Assembly: GCF_013328345.1 (NCBI RefSeq)
Contig: NZ_JABULX010000033.1
Location: forward strand, 1 to 46,142
Direction: 5' to 3'
From: Marinifaba aquimaris
GTDB lineage: Bacteria > Pseudomonadota > Gammaproteobacteria > Enterobacterales > Alteromonadaceae
DNA length: 46,142 nt
Part shown: piece by piece, positions 1 through 6,872 of the stretch
Layout: each line of letters begins with the position of its first letter
How positions within the stretch are numbered: position 1 is the first letter of the stretch
Translations under genes and position numbers: made by a program
The notes under the pieces: model-generated
Told to the model about the DNA's origin: nothing
The model's database searches: none
The model's input: the letters and a program-made list of their open reading frames with translations, nothing else

Positions 1-2
1 GT

Positions 3-209
3 TCAATGACAGATGGTTATGACTGCTATCAAAATGCACTGGCTGAGAGAGTAAACGGTATTCTTAAAAACGAATACTTGTTAATGAAACCAAATAACCT
101 AAATGAGGCAAGGGAAATGGTAAAACAATCAGTCGATTTATATAATCAACAAAGGCCACATTCGGCCTTAAAATACAAAACGCCCGATGAAATTCATCAG
201 GCGTTTTAA
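3..209 (+). CDS. IS3-family transposase (OrfB), C-terminal part, cut by window edge
   Basis: This is the C-terminal end of a DDE integrase-type transposase. The frame is open to the left edge of the window, so the ATG at 6 is probably internal and the gene is partial here. The residues NALAERVNGILKNEY and the later YNQQRPHSALKYKTP are typical of the last part of the IS3-family rve domain; the Glu of ALAERVNG is the likely third catalytic residue of the DDE triad. Only about 68 residues are visible, so intactness of the element cannot be judged. A hairpin at 181-203 followed by four T overlaps the stop codon, and a likely terminal inverted repeat follows at 219-243. Confidence 0.9.
   Translation, partial: SMTDGYDCYQNALAERVNGILKNEYLLMKPNNLNEAREMVKQSVDLYNQQRPHSALKYKTPDEIHQAF
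181..207 (+). terminator. Hairpin and T-run overlapping the transposase stop
   Basis: CGCC (181-184) pairs with GGCG (200-203), and GATGA (186-190) pairs with TCATC (194-198), with one mismatch and an AAT loop. TTTT follows, running into the stop codon. It looks like a compact intrinsic terminator built into the last codons of the transposase gene. Confidence 0.5.
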
Positions 210-218
210 TCAAAAAAG

Positions 219-243
219 TGTCAACCCATACTAGGATGGGTCA
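219..243. repeat. Probable right terminal inverted repeat of the IS3-family element
   Basis: The stretch just after the transposase stop contains ACCCAT-ACTAGG-ATGGGT and would end in the CA dinucleotide usual for IS3-family ends. The left end lies outside the window, so the repeat cannot be matched to its partner and the exact boundary is inferred. Confidence 0.45.
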
Positions 244-634
244 ACAACTGACTTTGCTGCGACCTATTCCTCTTATTTTACTTCATTTTCCCCTCGACAA
301 GCACTGAATGAAGAGTGGCTTTTACTTTGAGGCTATAAACTATTTTTTTACTAACAAGCTACTGATTTTATTAACAAGAGAGTGATCGAACACAGTCGCT
401 CATTGCGTAATCATGTACGTCAATAGACAGCTTGTTGATTTTGTGGGGATAAAGCGACTTCCTCAGCATAAGCTAAGCCGATTATTAGGCTTAGCTTTTT
501 TTTAATCGCAACACAGGCAAGCCCAAACAAACAGCCACAACACTCGTTATTCAGCATTGGTAAATGCTGAAACCGCATCAAAAGCGTTATCTCTTAAATC
601 CTTTTTAAATGGCGAGCTTTAGCGCTTAGACCAA
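244..634. other. Intergenic stretch between the IS end and a small gene
   Basis: No protein gene is supported here. The only clear structure is a strong hairpin with a T-run at 470-503, which would stop rightward transcription. No plus-strand gene ends just before it, so it may be left over from a gene removed or interrupted when the IS inserted. That is an inference only. Confidence 0.4.
470..503 (+). terminator. Rho-independent terminator
   Basis: AAGCTAAGCC (470-479) pairs perfectly with GGCTTAGCTT (488-497) around an 8-base loop and runs into an uninterrupted T tract ending at 503. This is a textbook intrinsic terminator for plus-strand transcription. Confidence 0.8.
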
Positions 635-790
635 TTAAGTTTCGTTGTAGTTTTTTAATAACTCTTCAACATCTTTTTCCATTTTTCGGATCATGACGAC
701 CAATTTATCCACCGCTTCTGCATCAAGTGATTGATTTGACGATTGAAATTGACCATCAACTTGATCTAACTGAATGGGTTTATCAAACAT
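635..790 (-). CDS. Small hypothetical protein, 51 aa
   Basis: An ATG at 790 (minus strand) opens a 51-codon frame ending in TAA at 635. The product begins MFDKPIQLDQ and has a charged C-terminal half with the segment KLVVMIRKMEKDVEELLKNY, which should form an amphipathic helix or short coiled coil. There is no membrane segment and no cysteine. An AAGAG lies about 9 bases before the ATG as a possible ribosome binding site. The composition is protein-like and unlike random AT-rich DNA. I do not recognise the family. It is transcribed in the same direction as, and downstream of, the TSUP permease gene, with about 85 bases between them. Confidence 0.55.
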   Translation of the reverse strand: MFDKPIQLDQVDGQFQSSNQSLDAEAVDKLVVMIRKMEKDVEELLKNYNET

Positions 791-876
791 ACATTAACTC
801 TTAAAGTAATTGTCTCTAATCACTTTATCGGAATGTATTAAACAAACTTAACCTAAGTTACCAAAGAGAAACACTT

Positions 877-1635
877 TTATGTAAATGCTTTGAACAACAA
901 GCCAATACCCACACTTATGGTCATCACCTCAAAGCTGCGCTTAACGAGTTTATTGCCTTTTGCCAGCGCAAGGTGAGCACCGAGATAACCGCCAAGTAAA
1001 GATCCTAAAATTAAAGCCGGTAACCAATCCCATTTTACTGACTCTAAAAGAGCCAGTGTTAATGCCCCAGTACCATTCCAAAGTATGCCCACCATGACTA
1101 AGGTGTAAGATACGGCGCGGGTATAGCCCATACCAAACCAATAAATCAGCCACATAGTGACAAAAAGCCCGGTGCCGGACGTCAGCGAGCCGTTTAAAAC
1201 GCCAATAATAAATAAACCCAGCGCCCCAATTAGGTAACCCTTTACGTGCCTGTTTTTATCCTGCTCAGTCATGCCAAGTTCGGGTTTCAAAATAGAGTAA
1301 ACACCTAAACCTATGGTTAATATGCCCAAGCTAATAAGTGCGACATTGGTTGGAATAGACAAAATAACACTGGCGCCTAACACCACGCCTGGCAAAGCGC
1401 CAGCAATCATAATGGTCACCAATTGCCATTGATAGCCACCATTTTTTAAGTGTTTAACCGATGCGCCTAACCCCAAAGCTACTGAGGCTATTTTGTGCGT
1501 GGCCAATGCCACGCCAAATGGCAGGCCCATAAAAATAATGGCTGGTAATTGCAACAAGCCTGCACCGCCACCTGCAAGCGAACTCAAGGTGTTAGCAATT
1601 AAGCTTATGATAAAAAGAAATAGATGTTCGAACAT
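877..1635 (-). CDS. TSUP (TauE/SafE) family anion permease
   Basis: A 252-residue membrane protein with about eight hydrophobic segments arranged as two similar halves, as in the TauE/SafE (TSUP) family. Visible family features are the N-terminal segment ANTLSSLAGGGAGLLQLPAI and the second-half counterpart GVLNGSLTSGTGLFVTMWL, each a glycine/serine-rich helix start. Family members move sulfite, sulfonates, sulfoacetate or other organic anions across the inner membrane; the substrate cannot be read from sequence. The length is normal. No sulfur-metabolism gene is next to it, so context gives no substrate hint. Confidence 0.88.
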   Translation of the reverse strand: MFEHLFLFIISLIANTLSSLAGGGAGLLQLPAIIFMGLPFGVALATHKIASVALGLGASVKHLKNGGYQWQLVTIMIAGALPGVVLGASVILSIPTNVALISLGILTIGLGVYSILKPELGMTEQDKNRHVKGYLIGALGLFIIGVLNGSLTSGTGLFVTMWLIYWFGMGYTRAVSYTLVMVGILWNGTGALTLALLESVKWDWLPALILGSLLGGYLGAHLALAKGNKLVKRSFEVMTISVGIGLLFKAFT

Positions 1636-1749
1636 GAATGTATTGTTTATTTTTGTTAGCTTTGTCTAGTTTACATGAGCCAAAAGCTTGAAAATAGCGT
1701 TTAAAGACCTTATGTAGACAGTTATAGGCAATTTTGATTAGAAGTTATC

Positions 1750-2337
1750 ATGTCTGATACACAAGATGAATGGGCACTCTTTCAACAAGAGATGGCCGAT
1801 GTCAAACCACTCACCCAAGACAAACAAAATTTAACCAACAAAACAGAGCCCAGCTTAGCGCAACAAGCGCGAAAGGAAGCGGCCGAACAAGAGCTGGAAG
1901 ACGACCCTAATAATTTATCAACGGAATACATCGAACCGGTCGACCCTTTTGATGTTATTGAATACAAAAAAAGTGGTGTACAAGAAGGTGTATACCGCAA
2001 ACTTAGGTTGGGCCAATACCAAATTGATGCCAACTTAAACCTGCACCACTTTAGTGTGAGAGAAGCAAGAAGGGAGCTGTTTAACTTTATTCAAGAAAGC
2101 TACCAAAAAAGTATTCGTAGCTTATTGATTGTTCACGGAGTCGGCAAAGATTCAAAACCCTACCCCGCCGTACTAAAAAGCCATGTAAACAAATGGCTAA
2201 CCGAAATGGACTGTGTTTTAGCTTTTCACACCGCAATAAAAGCCCATGGCGGCTATGGTGCAACTTATGTGTTGCTTAGAAAAAGCGAAGAGAAAAAGCG
2301 TGAAAACAGAGAGCGCCATTTAAAAAGAAGAGCTTAA
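1750..2337 (+). CDS. smrA: SmrA-like Smr-domain endonuclease
   Basis: A 195-residue soluble protein with an N-terminal charged linker and a C-terminal Smr domain (about residues 90-180). The start DEWALFQQEMADVKPL matches the SmrA-type N-terminus. In the Smr domain the LNLHHFSVREA segment, the LLIVHGVGK motif and the terminal HGGYGATYVLLRK are the conserved blocks; the usual LDLHG is LNLHH here. E. coli SmrA is reported as a DNA endonuclease. The tail is very basic (KKRENRERHLKRRA), consistent with nucleic-acid binding. It is a single gene transcribed away from the permease gene, with about 114 bases between the divergent starts. Confidence 0.88.
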   Translation: MSDTQDEWALFQQEMADVKPLTQDKQNLTNKTEPSLAQQARKEAAEQELEDDPNNLSTEYIEPVDPFDVIEYKKSGVQEGVYRKLRLGQYQIDANLNLHHFSVREARRELFNFIQESYQKSIRSLLIVHGVGKDSKPYPAVLKSHVNKWLTEMDCVLAFHTAIKAHGGYGATYVLLRKSEEKKRENRERHLKRRA

Positions 2338-2344
2338 CAAGCGA

Positions 2345-2355
2345 CCAAAAGCACT
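2345..2355 (+). repeat. CCAAAAGCACT dispersed intergenic motif, copy 1
   Basis: This 11-mer occurs three times in noncoding DNA of the window (also 4869-4879 and 12020-12030), always on the plus strand. Its role is unknown. Confidence 0.4.
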
Positions 2356-2527
2356 ATGCCTTTCAAACCTCAAACAGAATGCCTCTGTAACCTATAAGTA
2401 TTCTGTTTCCTCTAAATACCACACGATGACTGATGCTAGACTAAAAAAGCAAACATATATCAAACTTCAGTATCGTGCTTATGTAACCAGACTCTTCAAA
2501 ACCAGATTTAAGCACCGCTCTCGGATG

Positions 2528-3091
2528 CTAGCACTCAGTCTCAAGCTTAGTTATGATAATTGACAATGGTGACGGTGTCACAGAATTATCCAGTTTACCC
2601 AAAGAGTCAACGTAAACATCTTGTACATATTGCACTTTGATATTCTGCCCAACGGTTAACGGTTTAAGTCCTAAATGTCTATTAATAAGCCCTTGTTTTG
2701 GGTCTCCGTCTCCATAATATAATTGGGTTTGATCAATTATGAATTCAGTATATCTACCACCTAAAACGATATGCTTTACACTCCCTGCTACCATTTTATA
2801 TTCTCCGGCGTTTAATTTATCCAAAATTAATTGAAAGTTGGCTTTTGGACGCGGAATACTGTCGAAGTATATTGCAAAATTAACACCCCAAAACATTAAA
2901 CAAAATATAGGTAGTCCCGACCAAGGTAGATTGCTCCCTCTCATTTTGTAAACCAAATAGAATACTGGAAAAGACACTAACACAATTGCAATAACCATAT
3001 ATTCAAATTGATTTTGCAATGGCCAAGTCATAGAGTTCATACCTGCATTTTGAATGTCATACAGTGTGCAGAAATTATCAATCTTTCTCAT
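2528..3091 (-). CDS. Hypothetical membrane protein, 187 aa
   Basis: Two hydrophobic segments lie near the N-terminus: one around MVIAIVLVSFPVFYLVY and one around LPIFCLMFWGVNFAIYF. A soluble domain of about 110 residues follows, with alternating beta-strand-like segments (VAGSVKHIVLGGRYTEFII, QNIKVQYVQDVYV). The soluble part likely faces one side of the inner membrane. The family is not recognised. The ATG at 3091 has only a weak AAGTAAG upstream, and a second Met at residue 18 is an alternative start. The surrounding DNA carries short dispersed repeats and looks like an accessory region. Confidence 0.65.
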   Translation of the reverse strand: MRKIDNFCTLYDIQNAGMNSMTWPLQNQFEYMVIAIVLVSFPVFYLVYKMRGSNLPWSGLPIFCLMFWGVNFAIYFDSIPRPKANFQLILDKLNAGEYKMVAGSVKHIVLGGRYTEFIIDQTQLYYGDGDPKQGLINRHLGLKPLTVGQNIKVQYVQDVYVDSLGKLDNSVTPSPLSIIITKLETEC

Positions 3092-3125
3092 TTTTACTTA
3101 CTTAAAAACTATGAAAAATAACTTA

Positions 3126-3148
3126 GAGTCAGGTCTTGAAACTTGCAT
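3126..3148. repeat. GTCAGGTCTT dispersed repeat, inverted copy
   Basis: AGAGTCAGGTCTTGAAACTT is a diverged inverted copy of the motif seen at 3321-3339 and 4003-4021 (shared core TCAGGTCTT...TGCA). See the finding on these repeats. Confidence 0.45.
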
Positions 3149-3320
3149 TATTTAACAGCCCAATAAGTTAGTCTAATCTTTACCAACGCAATTTCTTCAC
3201 TCGTATTTTTTGCTCGAAAGCAATAATGGGATTTAAAGGCCTGAATGAAAAAGCACTACAGAGCTTAAATCGACCATCACCATCGCGCTGGTGCCTAAAA
3301 GAGAATTTAAAAAGAAATGG

Positions 3321-3339
3321 TGCAAAATGAAAGACCTGA
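3321..3339 (+). repeat. AAGACCTGA dispersed repeat, copy A
   Basis: TGCAAAATGAAAGACCTGA is identical over 19 bases to 4003-4021, and both are followed by similar A/G-rich then T-rich DNA (AGAGTTTT). It lies next to the end of the DUF2237 gene. Confidence 0.6.
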
Positions 3340-3370
3340 TCTTAGAGTTTTCGTGTTACTTAAAATATTG

Positions 3371-3733
3371 CTAGTTCTTTCTGGCGCAGGCGATAAGCAT
3401 TTCTAAATCAACGATTTTTAACGACTCAAAAGCAGTGGCTTCTAAAATAACTTGTGGAGCTTTGCCCGCTTCATAAGCTTCTAACCATCGCAATGCGCAT
3501 AAGCACCATTTATCACCGGCTTTTAAGCCGGGGAAATCATAGTCAGGCATAGGCGTGATCAAATCGTTACCTTTACTTTTGGAAAATGCGAGGAATTCAT
3601 CAGTCATGATTGCGCAGATTACATGACGGCCTTGATCGTATTTATCTGTTCGACAAAAACCGTCACGATAAAAGCCCGTTTTAGGTTCAAAACAACAAGG
3701 TATTAAATCATCACCTAACACATTTTTATTCAT
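3371..3733 (-). CDS. DUF2237 family protein
   Basis: A small soluble protein matching the DUF2237 family by its N-terminal NVLGDDLIPCC, then TGFYRDGFC, the central HVICAIMTDEFLAFSKSKGNDL, and GDKWCLCALRWLEAYEAGKAPQV. The family has about 120 residues, a conserved cysteine set and no established function. The Met at 3733 fits the family start best. The frame stays open to a TTG at 3766, with another ATG at 3754, and none of these has a clear ribosome binding site, so the start is uncertain. The gene sits between two copies of a 19-base repeat (3321-3339 and 4003-4021), which may mean it arrived with, or was flanked by, a mobile sequence. Confidence 0.82.
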   Translation of the reverse strand: MNKNVLGDDLIPCCFEPKTGFYRDGFCRTDKYDQGRHVICAIMTDEFLAFSKSKGNDLITPMPDYDFPGLKAGDKWCLCALRWLEAYEAGKAPQVILEATAFESLKIVDLEMLIACARKN

Positions 3734-4002
3734 AATATCTGGATATGTGGACATTAGATTAAACAATGATAGATGATTAAAAGAGCAGCTAATACATACT
3801 AAATCTAATGTTTTTACCTACAAGGTCTGAAGATAACCCCATTTCTCTTTTCATGTTTTAGGTAATTACTGGCGATGTACCAGATGGCGAATAGTGCTAA
3901 TCAAAGGTGATGGTACTACTGGTATAAAAGAGGCGGATAGCTTTTTAAAAGCCAGCGCAATTCTACACAAGTCAGCATCAACCATTAACCAATCCAACAT
4001 TC

Positions 4003-4021
4003 ATGCAAAATGAAAGACCTG
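4003..4021 (+). repeat. AAGACCTGA dispersed repeat, copy B
   Basis: TGCAAAATGAAAGACCTGA is an exact 19-base match to copy A at 3321-3339. The copies flank the DUF2237 gene and its upstream region in direct orientation. Confidence 0.6.
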
Positions 4022-4035
4022 ACACCAGAGTTTTT

Positions 4036-4707
4036 TTATTGCCCTAAGTGATAAAGCTCTATGCAATCTTTTGCCTTACCGCCATTTTCAGGTAATGGAC
4101 CAACCCAACCACCCGGCATCCCCCCAAGTCGATAACAATCGAGCACTCTTTGACAGATCGGGGAATGTTCTAGCCCACCAAACACAGCAGCCTTCACAAG
4201 CAATAATATATGCTCTTGAACAACATTAGGGACAACAAGCTTAAAGATATAATTAACGTTATTTTCGGTTAGGTTGAATTTATTCTGTAAAGAAACACTG
4301 TAATCACTATAACGTTTCATAAGTTTGAGTATCTGATTATTAACAGGAGTTTCCGTTTTATCTGCAACCCCTTTTATTAATTCCCAATACAGCTCCTTAA
4401 CTTCAAGAACTTCGTTATATGAAGGGAAAACCCCTTCATACATAATTCTAGATTCTTCTTCACCTAAAATATTAGATAGATCTCGAAAGCTCCACTTTTC
4501 AGGATCATCATAATAGTACCCAGGTGTTTGAATTCTCATATCGAGATTTATTGGATCGGAAAAGATACGAAAGCCTTCGGTATTTTCAGGTATCTGGCTT
4601 TCTACAAATAATCCTTGTAAAAAAGCAGAGCTATCAATAACCGCTTGAATTTCAGTTAATTCAGTTTTTAACTTAACATCATCAATTGTTTGAAAATCTA
4701 ACAGCAT
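4036..4707 (-). CDS. Hypothetical cytoplasmic protein, 223 aa (possible immunity-type)
   Basis: A soluble, acidic, mostly helical protein with no signal peptide. A strong GGAGGA ribosome binding site sits about 10 bases before the ATG at 4707, so the start is well supported. Near the C-terminus CYRLGGMPGGWVGPLPENGG is a Gly/Pro/Trp-rich block. From memory, similar GGxPxGWxG endings occur in small proteins encoded beside polymorphic toxins and annotated as immunity-like. No toxin gene is visible here, so an orphan immunity role is only a guess. I do not recognise the family with certainty. Confidence 0.72.
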   Translation of the reverse strand: MLLDFQTIDDVKLKTELTEIQAVIDSSAFLQGLFVESQIPENTEGFRIFSDPINLDMRIQTPGYYYDDPEKWSFRDLSNILGEEESRIMYEGVFPSYNEVLEVKELYWELIKGVADKTETPVNNQILKLMKRYSDYSVSLQNKFNLTENNVNYIFKLVVPNVVQEHILLLVKAAVFGGLEHSPICQRVLDCYRLGGMPGGWVGPLPENGGKAKDCIELYHLGQ

Positions 4708-4870
4708 TGCGGCTTCCTCCTATCTATTGCAGGGAACAATACTTCTATCCAACTATCAGTTGAAGCAAAACTACGGGTGCTGGTCTTTTATTTTGCTGCG
4801 CTGCTTCTTCTACTTCTTATTGAATAACTCACACAAATAAACGCTTAGCTTTCCACATTATTAAAAACCC

Positions 4871-4970
4871 AAAAGCACTGATTTTGTGATTAATGTTTTG
4901 CTAAAAAAGCGTAAAGAGAAATAACAAGAAAATCGAGATGGGTGTTAAAAAGTGTAAGTTCAGTGCTTTT
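4871..4970. repeat. 100-bp segment bounded by an 11-bp perfect inverted repeat
   Basis: AAAAGCACTGA (4871-4881) is the exact reverse complement of TCAGTGCTTTT (4960-4970). The interior is AT-rich with no reading frame. I see no target-site duplication in the immediate flanks, so a miniature transposable element is possible but not shown. Confidence 0.45.
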
Positions 4971-4984
4971 AACGTCCTAGAAAT

Positions 4985-5014
4985 GAAAAAACCAGCTCAA
5001 TTGAGCTGGTTTTT
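4985..5014 (-). terminator. Palindromic terminator downstream of the small gene at 5022-5165
   Basis: AACCAGCTCAATTGAGCTGGTT is a near-perfect palindrome flanked by A's on the left and T's on the right, so it can end transcription in either direction. It begins 8 bases after the stop of the minus-strand small gene and most likely serves that gene. Confidence 0.75.
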
Positions 5015-5021
5015 AAATTTT

Positions 5022-5165
5022 TTACTTACTTTTCGCATCATCCTGATGCACAACTACTTGCGCTTCCAAGTCGGCATTCGCGGTATTAAATAACGCAGAT
5101 ACAGCCATAACCAACACGATAAACGCTACAGTTGAGAGTTTAGTCCCAGGTGAAGCTTTGTTCAT
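5022..5165 (-). CDS. Small exported or membrane protein, 47 aa
   Basis: An ATG at 5165 opens a 47-codon frame ending TAA at 5022. The product starts MNKASPGTKLSTVAFIVLVM and continues AVSALFNTANA. That is a short basic N-terminus, a hydrophobic stretch of about 17 residues, and an ANA-like signal peptidase site near residue 31. It leaves a short acidic tail of about 16 residues (DLEAQVVVHQDDAKSK). It could be a cleaved tiny secreted peptide or a single-pass membrane miniprotein. A strong terminator follows immediately, which supports a real transcription unit. The Shine-Dalgarno match is weak. I do not recognise the family. Confidence 0.65.
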   Translation of the reverse strand: MNKASPGTKLSTVAFIVLVMAVSALFNTANADLEAQVVVHQDDAKSK

Positions 5166-5389
5166 GGTAGCACCGTACTTCTTTGTTCTTTTTATTATTT
5201 TTTACTGCAATTCAAATTGACGTGTGCCAACTCGAATTAAAATGATGTTAAAAGAAGTTACAAAAAATGACAATACGTTATATTTAATATTTTTAAGTTT
5301 TTTCGCAAAAATGTCGTACAATTTCGTCGAAAATGCACTGTTCAGACCAGTAACTGACTAGAACCCGTAAAAACAAACAACTTAGACAC

Positions 5390-6766
5390 ATGAATTTAAC
5401 ATTTTTAAAACATTTAACGGTATTGACCTTAATTTTCAGTTTCATCAGCCAAAGCGCTTTAGCCCAAGAAAAACCGAAAAATATTATTTATCTCATTGGT
5501 GATGGTATGGGCCCAGGTTATATCAGTGCTTATCGCTATTACAAAAACCAGGTAGCTGATCAGACACTATCCCCCACCCTGTTTGATCAATATCTTGTCG
5601 GCACCGCTTCAACTCGACCAAAAGACGAAACTTGGGTTACCGATTCAGCGGCAAGTGCAACGGCATTATCGACAGGGATAAAAACTTATAATGGCGCAGT
5701 AGCAGTCGATGCTGAGCAGCAACCATTAAAGACGCTTTTTGAACTCGCCAAAGAACAACAAATGCGCACAGGTTTAGCCGTGACATCATCTGTCACTCAC
5801 GCTACACCGGCAAGCTTTTATGCTCATCAAAAAAGTAGAAGGCAAGCAGAAGAAATTGCCACTTGGTTAATTGATAATTCTTTTGCTAAAAAAGGCGCAC
5901 CTATTGTCGATGTTGTACTAGGTGGAGGTGAAAAGTACTTTAACTTACCACAAAGGCATTTATTGAATGAGCTAAAAGCCCTTGGCTTTTCACATGTCAG
6001 CCAATTACCTCAGTTATCAGAGGTTAAACAGCCACCGGTTATTGGCTTATTTGCCGAAAATGGTTTGCCATCGGCGCTTAATTCAAGCACCGCATTTTTA
6101 GCTGATATGACAACTTCAGCTTTAACGCTACTTAATACTGATAATAAAAATGGCTTTGTTTTATTAGTTGAAGGTTCACAAATTGACTGGTGCGGTCATG
6201 CTAATGATATTGCGTGTACCATGGCTGAGATGCAATCGTTTGAGAACGCTTTTGAAGTTGCACTGAATTTTGCCAAACAAGATAAACAAACGTTAGTGGT
6301 ATTAACGGCAGATCACGATACTGGCGGTTTATCGGTAGGACGAGAGAAAAAGTACGAATGGCACTCAGATAAAGTCGCTAAAGTAAAAATGACGGCAAGA
6401 GCATTCACCGAGCTAAACCTAAAAGCAGATTATAGTGAATCAACCACGGGCCAATTAATTGAGCAAGCGTGGAATGAGCATATTCAGCTACCTTTAACAC
6501 GTGACGAGCTGACGCCGCTGGTTAAAGCGTATGCAGATTTTAACAAGGCCCAAGACAAACAAGATAAGTCACTGGCCTATAAGCAGTTTAACGATCATGT
6601 AAAACACGTTATCAACCGCCAAACCAATACAGGCTGGACAACGCGCGGACATACCGCTAATGATGTCGGCGTTTTTGCTTTTGGACCTACGAGTCAGATC
6701 TTTGTTGGTCATCAAGACAACACAGATATCGCAAAAAAACTACATTCTCTTGTTTTAGCGCAATAA
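5390..6766 (+). CDS. Secreted alkaline phosphatase
   Basis: A 458-residue PhoA-superfamily phosphomonoesterase that would release phosphate from organic esters outside the inner membrane. Residues 1-25 form a signal peptide ending SALA. The first metal-binding motif is IYLIGDGMGPGY. The nucleophile is Ser86 in VTDSAASATALSTG. ADHDTGG (Asp308, His309) and the late TTRGHTANDVGVFAFGP (His421) supply the remaining zinc ligands. The length fits the family. The gene stands alone with an AT-rich upstream region, and I could not see a convincing pho box (paired CTGTCAT-like repeats), so phosphate control is not shown. Confidence 0.95.
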   Translation: MNLTFLKHLTVLTLIFSFISQSALAQEKPKNIIYLIGDGMGPGYISAYRYYKNQVADQTLSPTLFDQYLVGTASTRPKDETWVTDSAASATALSTGIKTYNGAVAVDAEQQPLKTLFELAKEQQMRTGLAVTSSVTHATPASFYAHQKSRRQAEEIATWLIDNSFAKKGAPIVDVVLGGGEKYFNLPQRHLLNELKALGFSHVSQLPQLSEVKQPPVIGLFAENGLPSALNSSTAFLADMTTSALTLLNTDNKNGFVLLVEGSQIDWCGHANDIACTMAEMQSFENAFEVALNFAKQDKQTLVVLTADHDTGGLSVGREKKYEWHSDKVAKVKMTARAFTELNLKADYSESTTGQLIEQAWNEHIQLPLTRDELTPLVKAYADFNKAQDKQDKSLAYKQFNDHVKHVINRQTNTGWTTRGHTANDVGVFAFGPTSQIFVGHQDNTDIAKKLHSLVLAQ

Positions 6767-6831
6767 AGGCCCATTCTTAACTGGTTTATCCAGGTTAACT
6801 TGTCTAAAATTTTCAATAACTTGTATTTTTT

Positions 6832-6852
6832 AGTGAGCCTTATTGGCTCACT
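6832..6852. promoter_or_regulatory. Hairpin just upstream of patZ
   Basis: AGTGAGCC (6832-6839) and GGCTCACT (6845-6852) form a perfect 8-bp stem with a 5-base loop, ending 20 bases before the patZ start codon. No T-run follows on either strand, so it is not a standard terminator. It may end alkaline phosphatase transcription weakly or shape the patZ leader. Confidence 0.45.
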
Positions 6853-6872
6853 ATCGCTTGAATGAGATCCTA

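Larger units (their letters stand above)
4708..5021. other. Intergenic stretch with an inverted repeat and a terminator
   Basis: No protein gene is supported. It contains CCAAAAGCACT copy 2 at 4869-4879, an 11-base perfect inverted repeat (4871-4881 against 4960-4970) bounding 100 bases, and a palindromic terminator at 4985-5014. Confidence 0.5.

Noticed and set aside
350-505. Short frame running through 400-505 as a possible broken gene
   Set aside because: No recognisable protein similarity, and it passes through the terminator hairpin; likely noncoding.
5330-5389. Possible pho box upstream of the alkaline phosphatase
   Set aside because: Two CTG-starting blocks are present but 17 bases apart, not the 11 expected for PhoB repeats.
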